Shown here in pieces: positions 45,176-57,035 of a stretch of 64,000 nucleotides of DNA. Positions within the stretch are counted from its first letter, which is position 1; each line of letters opens with the position of its first letter. Location: assembly GCA_014871385.1 (NCBI GenBank), contig CM026433.1:3419101-3483100 (forward strand), in the 5' to 3' direction. The notes under the pieces are model-generated. The model made no database searches and had not been told where the DNA came from. It saw only the letters and a list, made by a program, of their open reading frames with translations. The DNA comes from Ceratodon purpureus. Its lineage: Eukaryota; Streptophyta; Bryopsida; Pseudoditrichales; Ditrichaceae. Both the position numbers and the translations under genes were made by a program.

Positions 45176-48100
45176 ATGCCCAAGTCACATCGGAGTGGGG
45201 GGTTAGGCTCCCCCAGTGAAGAAACCCAGGAGAGATCAGGGAAGAAGCGCAGAAAGAGTAAGACGGGGTTGCGCTTGACGGACAGGAAGTATCAGAGTCA
45301 GAGCAAGAGTCAAAGCAAGGTTGTTCGTTCAGTAAGCTCGATTCTCAGGGACTCGAGATCCAAGATTGAAGGGTGTCCGAGCGTCAACACTGGAGGATCG
45401 GCCACGAAAGTTAGCAGCAATCACTTCGTCGACGGGCAAATGACGGTGGCCGTCTCAAGGAGGGTGTTCAGCGATCTACACGCCAGTTCCATTCTTCAGC
45501 CGCGACATTCTGATGTAAGCTTGTCAGCACGATGTCTTGGTACGTTCTAGACGCAGCTGTAGCATCATGATTGATCAGCGAGATTTTCGCTAGCCAGTGC
45601 CAGGCGGGATCAAGTACTCGTAGGACTGGTTTGCGGCATCAGAATAGTGAGTGGTGTGATCGTCATGATAAGTGTTTTATGGTTTAATAGTTTGCCATCG
45701 CAATTTTCATGGTACGCTGGGCGTAGAGGAGGGAGTGGTTGTTGTCATCATCCAACCGGGTTGAAGCCGGCCGCGGTGTGTACTAGCGGCTTATGAGGGT
45801 TTTAAAAGTTTGTAGGTTCTTGGCATGCATCACAGTCATTGTCATACTTAACTTTGAGTAGGAAGTTGGTGCGGTCATCATTGTAGTTAGCTGTAGGAAT
45901 TGATGGTTGTCGCGTTTAGGGTAGAGTGGGGGCCGCCGCGAGCAGGAAGTGTGGCTTAGAAGCTAATCGTGGAAAGGGTGTGAGCAAGAAGTGTGACATA
46001 GAAGCCTCTCGAGGCAAGGGAGTGAGCACGCATAAATTGACAGACGGGAACCCTTGCTCTTCAGTTTCCTGAGGGTTGCGGTGTTGGAGGTCGGAGATGC
46101 AAGGAGGGGGTTTGGAGTGAGGTTCTTTGGTAGGTTAAGGGTATGCTGAAATGGTGTAAGTATAGGTTTTGAGAGGGTCTCAGAGGGGCGGCTTCAGAGC
46201 ACATCTCCATTTGGTTTGCCGTTGCAAGGTTTAGGTGGATAGTGCGAGGTCTGAATTATTGTGGCCGAAAAGGGTTTGTGGGTGTCAAGAGCGGCGTTTT
46301 TTCAAGGCTTTAATCATTGGGAGTGCACATCAACTAGTGACGGATTGCCGTATAATATGCATTACATCTGTAAGTGTTGCTTAGGGTTTTTGTGACTTCT
46401 TAGGGTTTATGATGTTATGCTTCGCATTTGGGTGTATTTGTTGTGCTCTGAAATGCGGCCTTCTATTGACTTGCATGTAACGTGCCTCTACCTTGCAGGG
46501 CGCGATGAGCACTTCCCACGATATGGTAGACGCGGCCACAGAGGCAGTGAAGAGCGTGATAGACGATATTCCGAGAGGTTCCTTCATGGACGAGGATATG
46601 GGTAGTTCGCAACCTCCCATCCGTAATGGCAGGGCCCCACCAAAAGTAAACTTTATGGGCTCCTTGCTCGAAGGAGATGATGAAGTGGGCAAGGCGGGGT
46701 TCTCGAGCGAGCAGCAGGAGGAGGGCTCGCGTGAGCAGCAGGAGGATGGCTCGCGTGAGCAGCCGGAGGAGGACTGGCTTCAGCAAGAACCCAGCAAGGA
46801 CAAGGACAGCAAGGAGGATGACGATCAGACCGAGGATCAGACCCAAGTTGGTGATGGCGAAGCCGACGCTGATACTCTATTGAGCCTTGGTGGGCAGGTG
46901 GAAGAGATTGAACCTCCTCGAAAGCCTGTGAATGTTCGGCAAGCATTCCGTCAATTCAGGGAGGAGTTGAAGCCGGACCCATACGCTGCATTACTCAAAA
47001 TGCGCCGCAGACCTCACCAATATTCAATGATCAAGATTCCCTTATGCCGGTTAATCCCATGTGATTTCGTGCGTCCAGCAATGCAGAGTGATGTACAGAA
47101 GTTGCAAGCTGAGTTCTTCAACGGCATAAGACCCGGGTCTGGGGCATTTTATGTTGCAGATACATCGCACACGGGGGACGTCGCAAGTGTCACCGAGGAG
47201 ATGAAGTCAGGATGGTGTAACGCTTGGAAGGTGTTGAACGCTGCGTTCGAGGATGAGATCAGGCAGCACAGGGAGACAAAAGATCTTACAGGAAAGATGT
47301 TTTATGTCTTCGATGGTAACCACCGCACAAGGGCATGGCGGGAGTTCATCGAAGTGGAATACCCAGATGATCTTGAATGGGCTAAAGCAAACGGAAGGCC
47401 GGACTGTATTCTGCTCGATGTGAAGGGAAGCCGTGAAGCTCTAGTGACAGCAATGCATGCCATCAACAAGTGAGTCCTAAACTGTGCAAGAGTATTGTGT
47501 TTTCTCCGGATGTTGATGTTGGATATAATAACATGGAAATTTAGAATCTTTGATATTAAAGAAGTGTGTGTTGTATTCGACACAGGGCCAATGAGGATGC
47601 TTACGTCAAAGAAAGGCTGCCGCACACTCTACACAAGATACAGACGTACGGGCAAATGTCTGTGGAGGAGCTGGAAAGGAGTGGAATTCTAACGCCGGAT
47701 CTTCTGGCGCGCACGAAGAGTTCAACTAAGAAGTCGTGGCACTCGATGCCTCAAGAAGTATTTGTGACGTTTTTACACAGCGTAAGTGTTATAAGAAATC
47801 AGTGCTGTCAATTCGTAATTGGATGATTCAAGTCCCGAGATGTTAATGGCACGTGGACTGAAACAGGCAACATTGGCCCAAGTCGCAGAGGAGGCTTCTC
47901 AAATTTGGATCAACGAGCACCCTGGTGATGATTCAGGGCACGAGATGAAGGCAGCTGTGGACAAGGCCGTGAAGGAAGCCAAGGATAGGCTGCAAACAAA
48001 GTTCAACAGAGAGCAAGCCGTTGCAAATCCAGTCCATGGCAAGGGATTTCAAAACGAGGTAAATACTTTGGAGTTGATCAATTGGGTTATTCTTTGAATA

Positions 48101-51100
48101 TAGGACGTTCAAATTTGTGGTGATGAGTGGAAATTGATCTCAAAAATGGTCTGTCGGATTGTTCTGTAAATCTTTGGACGTTCGGATTCCGAGGGGATGT
48201 GCCCATTTAGTTCGTAGAAATGATCTGTCGGATTCTTATGAGAAATTTAGGATGTATAATTTCCAAGGGGATGTGCCCATCGAGCTCCTTTAAAATGATC
48301 TGTCGGATTCTTGAAAGAATTTTCGGACGTTCATATTCCGAGGGGATGTGCCCATTAAGTTCGTATAATTGATCTGTCGGATTCTTATGAGAAATTTAGG
48401 ATGTATAATTTCCAAGGGGATGTGCCCATCGAGCTCCTTTAAAATGATCTGTCGGATTCTTGGAAGAAATTTCGGACGTTCAATTTCCGAGGGGATGTGC
48501 CCATTTAGTTCGTAGAAATGATCTGTCGGATTCTTATGAGAAATTTAGGATGTATAATTTCCAAGGGGATGTGCCCATCGATCTCCTTTAAAATGATCTG
48601 TCGGATTCTTGGAAGAATTTTCGGACGTTCATATTCCGAGGGGATGTGCCCATTAAGTTCGTAGAAATGATCTGTCGGATTCTTATGAGAAATTTTTGAT
48701 GTTTAATTTCCAAGGGGATGTGCTCATTGAGCTCCTTTAAAACGATCTGTCGGATTCTTGGAAGAAATTTCGGACGTTCAATTTCCGAGGGGATGTGCCC
48801 ATTAAGTTCGTAGAAATGATCTGTCGGATTCTTATGAGAAATTTTGGATGTTCAATTTCCGAGGGGATGTGCCCATAAAGTTTGTAGAAATGATCTGTCG
48901 GATTTTTATGAGAAATCTTGGATGTTCAATTTCCGAGGGGATGTGCCCATTGAGCTCCTTTAAAATGATCTGTCGGATTCTTGGAAGAAGTTTTGGACGT
49001 TCAATTTCCGAGGGGATGTGCCCATTAATTTCGTAGAAATGATCTGTCGGATTCTTATGAGAAATTTCGGACGTTCAAATTCCGAGGGGATGTGCCCAAT
49101 GAGCTCGCGGAAATTTTCTAAAAAATCCGACAGATCAATTTATAACACTCATGGTAGCAAGGTACCACAGAGATTTTACATACGTTTAGATGATTTGGAT
49201 CAATTAATTGCACTAAGATGTGTTTTTATAGTAATATTAAGGAAAATGTGCCTCAAAATGCGAAAAATACCGAAGTACCCTGGAATGTTTGAGTCGAGAA
49301 ATCATCTTTAGAATCCGACAGATGGTTTTTCTGTGTACATTTACCTAGGTACTCTGGAAAACTTGTCGCAAGAAATTATCTCTAGAATCCGACAGATGGT
49401 TTTCGAGTGTCAATCATCTCAAGGTACCTTGTCAAGTTGGTGATAGCAAACAAGTTTAGAAATCCGAGAGATGATTTTATTGTTTCCATTTACCTGGGTA
49501 CTCTGGAATGTTTGTCCGAAGAAGTACTCTCTAAAGTGTGTCAGATGATTTTAATGTGTCGATGACCGCAGGGTACTCTGTCAAGTTGGAGAATTTAGAT
49601 TAGCTCTGAAATCCGACATATGGTTTTGATTGTGTCCAATTACCTTGGTACTGTGGGAAGTAAGACAGTAGAAATAATCTCTGAAATTAGACTGTTGAAT
49701 TCAATGTGGCCAATTCCTCAAGGTACGTCAGGAAATTAGATATCGTAAACAATCTAAAACCTATGACAGATGGTTTATTTGTGTCAAACTACCTAGATAC
49801 CTTGGAAACTTGGAGATATGAAATAATCTCAATAATCCGACAGACGATATTGATGTGTCGACTTCCGCAAGGTACCTTGTCAAGTTGGCGATCAAAAATC
49901 ATCTCTGAAATCCGACAGAGAATTATTTTGTGTTCACCTAGCTAGGTATTGTGGACTATATGACTCAAGAAATATTCTCTGAAATCCATTACATGATTTT
50001 TATGTTTCGAATACCCCAAGGTACCTCGGAAACTTAGCATTGATAAATCATCTGTCTTATCCGATAGATGAAATCTATATCGTATTCTTTACATGGTACT
50101 GTGTTGCATTCGTATGACAGATCAGCTGTTGGACCCTTTAGCGGTGATCTAACACACTTTCTATGAAAGAAAATGATGATTTTACATAGATAGTTAATGC
50201 TCTGTTATGAGGAAATTTGGTATTCGATGCAATGATGTCTCTCGGATTCTAATCTTCACTAGTCTGATTACTTGGGATGCTGTTGATTTTCAGATCAAAA
50301 GACATTATGATCGGCACCAAACCAAGGTTGAGATGACCATCGACAAGCTCCAAGCAATTGCAACATCTGAGGTGTCGGCCAAAACAAAAGCGAAATGGCT
50401 GAGGTGGTGGAACGGGTCGGCGAGTTCAAGGAAAACACTGAAGTTTCCACCATCACCTTGCTCAATTGAAGTGCTTAACCCCTGGATTACAAAAGCTGCA
50501 TTTTGGGCAAACGTAAGTGTAGTTCATCATTTCTAGAACTCTGGGTTGTTACACTGATTCGAGGTTATAGCCGATGGCTTCCTCTTTAGTTATTTGTGTC
50601 TCACTCCTAAGTTGATTGTTTTGTATCAGTTGGAAGACGAAGTCGAGAAAGAGTGCCTCAACTGGTTGGCAACCAGTTCCGATGCAGAGGAAGACATTAA
50701 CTCCAAGCGCACTCCTATGGCCGAGTACATCGAGAAGTGGCGTGTGCTTCTATGGGAGAAGGCATACTTGTCGTTCTTCACTGGAGCTAATGTGTATTCG
50801 AAGTCGCAACCATTCAATTCCCAACCAGGGACCGACATGGCTTGGAAACGATGTCTGTATCGGTACTTTAAGCGGGAGCTCATCCCAGCTGGTGTAGTTA
50901 AGAGTATACCACCTCCGTGGTTCAGCTGGACGGAGACATCGAATTCCGAGTTCATCTTCACAACCAACCAGCGGAAGATGTTCAATTTGAACCATCTGAT
51001 TGAGTGCTGCTGGTATATCGAGTGCCCAAAGTCATTTGTAACTGCTGAGGAGAAGGCTATAAGGGAGATGTTTACCAAGAGGAAAGATGGGGAAGACGAC

Positions 51101-52791
51101 ACCCATGATATTTCAGATGAAGCACTTCCTGCTCATGATGCAGAGCCAGATCAGGATACACAAGGTGTTTCGACATCCACTGGTGCCGGGGATGCGAACA
51201 CAAAGAAACGGAAGAGGGGAGCGAAGTCGGCATCGAAGGAGTCCCACCAGGAACCAGTGAAGAAGAGGAGCAGGGGGAAGAAGTCGGACCCAGCGACTGT
51301 TGAGCCGAATGGTGCGGAGAATGAGACATTCTCTCCAAGGATTGGACATGCTGAGAAGCCAGACGTCAGCGCACCTCAAGCAAGATGCCCTGTTCATGAG
51401 TTGATTCTGAATGAATCAATAACTGAGTGGCAGATGGCAAATCCTAGAATGAGGTTGAAAAGCATGCCAAAGGCTTTCAACGACATGGTCCAGTGGATTC
51501 GGAGCGTCACCCCTCAACGGGTCCGGATGAAGGACGGGAAGAGTGTTCGGGGGGGTGGATTGGCAGATCTCATTATCATTGATATTCCGGAGGGTCTACC
51601 GGTCCCTGGTATATCCGATGAGGACGAGATTCCAGATTGGAACAGCAGAGGCGACAATTACCTTGCAGCCGTCTTTGGCTTTGTTAAACTCGTTCTCCAA
51701 GACCAGGGGTGTGTGATCATTATCCATCCGGATGACAATGGCAAAATTGAGGACGAGATTCGTGATTTTCATCAAGTGGTTGAATTGAAGTCTGAGAGGT
51801 CGTGGACAGGCATCAATAGATTGCTTCTTCGCTCCGCAAAAATAAGCGGCATGACAACATGCTTCTTTAAGGTGCAACTTCTCACATTATCCTCGAATAA
51901 CAGCTTTGAATTCAGACCGACACCCGAGGATTACAAGAAAAAGAGCATCGACATCGTTGACCGTGATGTCATCCTCAATTGGGTTACGCTGGAGCAACAG
52001 ACGATGCGCAAGGAGGTGCCATGGCGAGGAGCGAGGGAGAAAGACGTGCTGTTCATCGAGAGCTTAATCAGAGCCACCACCGACCCTGGTGACGTCGTCG
52101 TCGATATCAGCGCCGGAACGGGTAAGTCTCGTCGTTTTTGCACATGCGAGGTAACTTTGAACAAGGCCTTTTTATTGAAATTTGAAACTATTAAAATCTA
52201 ACAGAGAGGCACTCAATTGTATCAGGTGCATCAATCAAAGCATGCCGGCAGTCAGGACGGAACATAGTTGCGCTTGAGGATGATCCTGAGCTGTATACAG
52301 AAGTCCTTAAGAAGTTGGCTTTGCCGCCACTGCCTCTTCCGAAGGCGGATTCATCCCATGTACCGATCAAGCCGATGATCGAAAATGAAGTTCTGGCCAC
52401 CCCTAAGCCGGTGAATAAATTCATCGCCATGATGACTGAGGAAAGCGACGACGAGTAAGTGAGTATTTCAATGAACATTTTCTAAATGTGACATTTTGAA
52501 ATGACATGGTTTTTTGTTAAATATGAATCTGTTTTTTAATACGGTTGTGGTTGCAGACTGCTAAGTCCGCGTTCTGAGGGGATAATTAACGAATGCATCA
52601 AGAAGATTGCACTATCACCTGATATGCTACGGCTGCCAGAGTATGCCGAGCTAGGGGCTCAATTTCAAGCTACTGTGGAGTCTCCCACATTGAAGAAATT
52701 TACGCGTAGAAAATACGATGGTCGAGTCCTAAACTTTGTGGATATTGAAGCCGAAGTTGTTACTCATAGCATTCTTGTTGATCCAGAGTGA
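45176..52791 (+). CDS. ParB-like domain fused to a DNA-methyltransferase-like domain
   Basis: The eight exons are 45176-45514, 46499-47469, 47586-47781, 47840-48058, 50294-50512, 50630-52121, 52226-52454 and 52557-52791. Every phase matches, giving 1299 residues. An acidic, Gln-rich region (about 170-235) precedes a ParB/sulfiredoxin-like domain at about 290-450 (IKIPLCRLIPCDF; the family hallmark is FDGNHRTRAW at 384-393). A nuclear localisation signal (KKRKRGAK, KKRSRGKK) lies at about 840-864. The C-terminal part resembles beta-class DNA N6/N4 methyltransferases. Motif IV reads DIPEG (966-970) where DPPY is expected. The late block REKDVLFIESLIRATTDPGD leads to motif I, DISAGTGAS (1140), and GRNIVALEDDPELY. 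ParB plus methyltransferase fusions are known in phages and bacterial mobile elements. Here the SAM-binding loop is kept but the catalytic motif is not, so a DNA-binding pseudoenzyme is likely. Intron 4 is filled by satellite repeats. Confidence 0.82.
48120..49130 (+). repeat. 75-bp intronic satellite, forward half
   Basis: Thirteen units are spaced almost exactly 75 bases apart; CTGTCGGATT starts at 48151, 48225, 48300, 48374, 48449, 48524 and so on to about 49043. The unit is TGATCTGTCGGATTCTT, then AGAAATTTNGGANGTTCAAT, then TTCCGAGGGGATGTGCCCAT. Two unit types alternate (a TTCGTAGAAA start and a GCTCCTTTAAAA start), which gives a 150-bp higher-order repeat. It fills the first half of intron 4 of the ParB-methyltransferase gene. 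Confidence 0.92.
49110..50010 (-). repeat. Intronic satellite, inverted and more diverged half
   Basis: AATCCGACAGATGGTTTT and relatives recur about every 72-75 bases (49123, 49313, 49388, 49461, 49606, 49837, 49906), each followed by an ACCTNGGTACTNTGG-like block. The core word is the reverse complement of the forward half's. The flanking part of the unit differs, so this is a second satellite sharing the same core rather than a simple inversion. Confidence 0.75.
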
Positions 52792-53170
52792 TCGTAGTTT
52801 TATATGTTAAAGATTTCTGGATTTCCAGTTATTCCTTATGTATCGAGGATTTTCAATTATACAGTTATTAATTTCATCAATACGGCCTATTTACTTATTT
52901 TGCTTAATAGTTACTGATTTGAATGATCTCAGTCCCACATTGCAGTGATTAGATACTTCTTAATTAAACCGCCTTTATCCATTCCAAATTGAAATAGCTG
53001 ACTCAATCTTATTTGTTCACATGCTAATATGTTATGTTGTTATTTATTTTTTGGTCACTATCTCTTATTTTTCTGATAATTTGTTTCTACTATCTTGAGA
53101 CTTCAATAGGCAGTTATCTCTCTCTTGCAGTTACAATCAATTGTAACAATATTTAAAAATTCATTTAACC
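52770..53170 (+). repeat. Direct repeat across the ParB-methyltransferase 3' end, copy A
   Basis: This segment covers the last seven codons and the 3' flank of the gene. It aligns with 53665-54070 at an offset of 895 bases (GTTGATC at 52777 and 53672; GGATTTTCAATTATAC; GATTAGATA; TAGCTGACTCAATC). Confidence 0.75.
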
Positions 53171-53396
53171 GAGCTGGTGTTAATATCACAGTTTATATTA
53201 GAACAATTATAAACATTAAATGTTTTGTAAACTTTTCTCTGATTTATTTTTCTATTAAATTCTAATAAAACTATGCGCACATTTCTTATACATCCAATTC
53301 GGATCCGGGAGTCCGTTATGTATACTTGCATGCGTTTCATCTGAAAACGCCCATAACCGCAAGTCAATCTCCTATTTCCGGGTCACACCTACCTTC

Positions 53397-53480
53397 GACC
53401 CCGGTGGTTTTCTCGGAGCTTAGAAATCCTGTGTCGGATCCGTCAGTTGCTTTCGGCTTGCTTGACAAACCGCCGGGGTC
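53397..53480. repeat. GC-rich inverted-repeat element (E2)
   Basis: GACCCCGGTGGT on the left and ACCGCCGGGGTC on the right are inverted ends (11 of 12 match), 84 bases overall. The centre is GTGTCGGATCCGTCAG. It lies between the two copies of the 895-base direct repeat. Confidence 0.75.
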
Positions 53481-53664
53481 GATCTCCCGCTTCGTTGCTT
53501 GCCCTTTCTAGTGCTTGGTTTAGCACATGGATTTCCTGCGCGGTTCGGCACATGGTTTCTTTTTGCACTTGATATTACATTATTTTGCTGCTCATCCAAT
53601 CAATCTCTCATTCTTTTATCCGTTTTATTTTTATATATTTACTTCCATTATTATCAAAGCTTGC

Positions 53665-54070
53665 CATTTTAGTTGATCTGGAATAATCGCAGTTTATCAC
53701 GTGAATGTTTTTGGATTTTCAGTTATTCTCTATGTATTACGGATTTTCAATTATACTGGTTTTTATTTCAACAATACGGCATATTAACTTGGTTTGCAAT
53801 ATAGTTTCTGATCTAAACGAACTCTGTTTTTATTTTACAATGATTAGATATATCGTCATTAAACCGTCTTCATTCTTTCCAAATTCATCGAAAAAACGAT
53901 GTAGCTGACTCAATCATGTTTGTTGATATCCAAAAATGTTTTTTTGGTAATTATTTTTGTTTATCCTATTCAGCATCTTTTATTTTATCTCTCTCTCTAA
54001 TTTCAATAATAAGTTAACTCGCCCTTGCATTTTTTATTAAAAGTAATATTAATCAAGAATTCATTCAACC
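53665..54070 (+). repeat. Direct repeat, copy B: remnant gene 3' end
   Basis: This is the partner of 52770-53170. It begins with a decayed version of the last codons of the ParB-methyltransferase gene. It is therefore the stub of a former tandem copy of that gene or of its 3' flank, with E2 between. Confidence 0.7.
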
Positions 54071-54739
54071 TAACTTATGGAAATGCCTTACTTTCACAAC
54101 TCTGTTTTCTAATAAATGCATGCAACATTCAAAATAAATGAATTCAGGTTTCATAATAGACTTAAGTTTCTATTTAATCATATTAATCTAACAAAATCCA
54201 GCAACAAGTCCATTGAGACAATTTTCTCTTGCTTTCTTTTGTTCATTATATTACGCTCATATCCATTTATACGTTGATGCATAATCTTATATCGTTATTT
54301 TATTTCTTAAACTATTTGTCTAGTATTTATTCTACCACGCATTGATGCATTGTCTTCTCTTTGATTTCATCGTTTATACAATCCTTGACGGCTCCAAATC
54401 TTGTTTCATTTCGTCAGAGTATCACACAATTAATCATACATCCTTTATTCTCAAGTAATATGTTCTTTATTCTTTCATTACTTGATTGTACAAAAGAATT
54501 CTGCAGTTAACGTTATATATTCTTAGTCAAGAATTTACATTAATATACGCTTTTAGAAGGAGGTAATTCAGTACTAAAAATAGCCCTGATACTCAAATGA
54601 AAGTGGCTCAGATTTCAAGAATTGAATTACAAGTTTACATTTGTAGTATCTCAAAAACATGAAATGGTTTGTATGAACATGCTCCCCGAATATGAAACTC
54701 AGAGGTAGGCGCCTTGAATAAAAGAAACTCAATCTACTA
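54071..54739. other. AT-rich spacer
   Basis: Nothing is recognised. It is the 3' side of the minus-strand gene at 54740-55219. Confidence 0.5.
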
Positions 54740-55219
54740 TTACAACCTCACTACCCAAACACCACGATCAACGTCGAAATACTCATTTCCGATGATTGCC
54801 GACTCGCGGCAATTGCAAACCCCCTGGTCTGGAATGAGCCTGAGTCCAGTGGTCCGCTCAAAGATATCGCGTGGAGGTGCAAAGCAAGGCATAATCAGAA
54901 TATCAAAGGCCTCTTCCATCAGACGCATGAACTCTTCGGCGCCAGTCGCAATATCAGCTGTCTTCGAAAGGCCTGCAATCGCTCTCCGAAACTCATCCCT
55001 CTCGTGCTGAACGAGAGCATCATCCAGTCTTCTGACCTCTAACTCGACCTCACTCTCCTCACAGTAGTAAGCCCGCGATCGAGATTGCCTTTGAGGGGAC
55101 CTTTCTGTTGCACAATCTACTGACTTAAGGTACAGAGAAGCCTTTGCAATTTGCCTTCTGAATCTCCGAATGAGTTCTACGCGACGGTGATTGAGGCGCC
55201 TAGACAAAGAAATCGACAT
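54740..55219 (-). CDS. Hypothetical basic/helical protein, 159 aa
   Basis: The frame runs upstream to 55270, but the first ATG is at 55219, directly after TTTTAAG, which could itself be a 3' splice site. The 5' part is strongly basic (MSISLSRRLNHRR, IRRFRRQIAKA). A charged helical middle follows (ESEVELEVRRLDDALVQHERDEFRR), and then a hydrophobic segment FMRLMEEAFDILIMPCF. No family is recognised. A GC-rich inverted-repeat element lies about 295 bases upstream, the same arrangement as at the two paralogous genes at 58.0 and 62.7 kb. Confidence 0.5.
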   Translation of the reverse strand: MSISLSRRLNHRRVELIRRFRRQIAKASLYLKSVDCATERSPQRQSRSRAYYCEESEVELEVRRLDDALVQHERDEFRRAIAGLSKTADIATGAEEFMRLMEEAFDILIMPCFAPPRDIFERTTGLRLIPDQGVCNCRESAIIGNEYFDVDRGVWVVRL

Positions 55220-55513
55220 CTTAAAAGAGTTTGCTAACAAATCACTAGTCGAAAACAAAACAACATCCAATATTAGAAAGTGACCATTAGGTCAACTTGC
55301 GGTTTTATGCAGATTTTCAGGCGCCGCCGCAAACCCCTTGGAGTTCTTGCGACCTAATATTTACCCTAACCCTTACATCTACCCTCAACCTAGCATATAC
55401 CCTTACTTATGTCACAAGCTAACATATACCCTCAAATTGCCCATCTATCCAGATAGTATCACAACTGACCCTAAGACCCGAAGACCTTGACCCCGGGTAT
55501 GCATCCATACTCC

Positions 55514-55596
55514 ACCCCGGCGGTCATGGAGAAACGCAAAAACCCACTGTCGGATTTGACAGTCCTTCCTGGACTCCTTTCGATAGCGCCGGGGTC
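55514..55596. repeat. GC-rich inverted-repeat element (E3)
   Basis: ACCCCGGCGGT on the left and GCGCCGGGGTC on the right are inverted ends, 83 bases overall. The centre CTGTCGGATTTGACAG is itself a small palindrome. The element is located 295-377 bases upstream of the ATG of the gene at 54740-55219. Confidence 0.75.
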
Positions 55597-56059
55597 TCTA
55601 TGGGCAACATCCAGTAGCAATTTATCCAATCGACCATACATACCTCAACGGACTAAATTCTGATTTTCGATATGTATCTACTACTTTGAAATACCACTGA
55701 TACGATTTAGTAGTTTAAAAGTATGTTCATTACTAGTTTATGGTCCGTTTCTTGTTTCATGTTAATCATTGAACATCCAATTGAATGATGGAATTCTTGA
55801 CATACCTCACTGATTTCATTGTTAAAAATTTAATTACTTAGATTTCTTCAACTTGACTGATATACACTTATCATTCCATAGAATTCAACACAAGCACATA
55901 TCACTCTATCCATTCAGACATCTTATCAATAAATAAACACATCAACTTCATTTTATCAATGTAAAACACATCAACATCTTAGTACTTATCCTTACACTAA
56001 TTCTAAAACTTTCAAATATCAATCCTTATCCTTATACACTTTTGATTATTTATTTGCAA

Positions 56060-56380
56060 ATATAGATATTCTTATTAATAAATCACCCCAACTTCTCCAA
56101 TTCTACCACTCCTCCTTCAATATCTATTGTCAAATATTTCTCCACCAACATTATAGTAAAAATCCATTACTCAATAATCTAATGGACTTTGTAATTGATT
56201 CTCTTTTATTTTTTATTCCTTGTCTTCTATTTTTTCATTATAATTTCTTTGTCTTTGATAAGTTCCTTAAATCGTTATCTTCATTTGCTCGCGTTAATCA
56301 ATTTTATGTTAGATTAATCCATTCATTATCATGGTGACGAGTCTAGATATATTTAAAAAATAAATAAAATAAAGGAAACT
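56060..56380 (+). repeat. 440-base-offset direct repeat, copy C
   Basis: It aligns with 56500-56822: AATAAATCACCCNAACTTCT, ATTCTACCACTCCTCC, GTCTTTGATAAGTTCCTTAAATC and a TCTAGATATATT end. The copies are diverged. Confidence 0.65.
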
Positions 56381-56499
56381 CATCCCACAGCCATGCAACT
56401 CATCCCGCAGAGGGTTCATTAGACCCCGGTAGAGGGCTCATTTCTTCTCACTATTCTCAAAATTATAGCTTACACACTTGAGATTAAGTATCTTGGCAT

Positions 56500-56822
56500 A
56501 TACGTATTTTCTTCTTAATAAATCACCCTAACTTCTACAATTCTACCACTCCTCCATCATCTTCTATCATCATATATTTTTGCACCAACTTCATATCCAT
56601 CACAAGATAATCTACAAGACATTGTACTTAATTCTATTTTATTCCATTCCTTCTCTTAATTTCTCTAATTTTTTGTTTTTTTTTGTCTTTGATAAGTTCC
56701 TTAAATCTTGATCTTGCTCCTTTCATGTATGCCTTGAACTGATCAATTTATTTTTTGTCACACTAATCCATTTATTTATGAGGTAACGAATCTAGATATA
56801 TTGAGAAAATAATAAAAAATGA
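56500..56822 (+). repeat. 440-base-offset direct repeat, copy D
   Basis: This is the partner of 56060-56380. It sits just upstream of E4 and the promoter of the 58015 gene, so the promoter-side sequence was duplicated as a block. Confidence 0.65.
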
Positions 56823-57035
56823 GACATCATTATAAATTGCTGTTTTGTTTTCTAGACCTTTTCTTGAAAAATATAAACCATGCTTTGATCCCATAAATGG
56901 GCATATGCCCTCTGAAAATGCTTTATATTAGGCATGCACTCATCTGATCCTACCCATCCCGACAACTCTGGCTACGCACTGCAAAAGTTATACACACTCA
57001 CGAGCCATCCAACTCATCCCGCAGGGGGTTCACTC

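Larger units (their letters stand above)
55597..57035. other. AT-rich spacer with a segmental duplication
   Basis: No gene. It contains two homologous blocks (56060-56380 and 56500-56822). Each is followed by a CAACTCATCCCGCAG-GGGTTCA stretch leading into GACCCCGGT (56394-56434 and 57010-57047). The first is a truncated left end of the GC-rich element; the second is the complete E4. Confidence 0.5.

Noticed and set aside
48120-50010. CRISPR-like regularly spaced repeat
   Set aside because: The whole 75-bp unit is repeated, not a short repeat with unique spacers; it lies in an intron of a eukaryotic gene.
53326-53511. 61-codon frame over E2
   Set aside because: It is only the translation of the inverted-repeat element.
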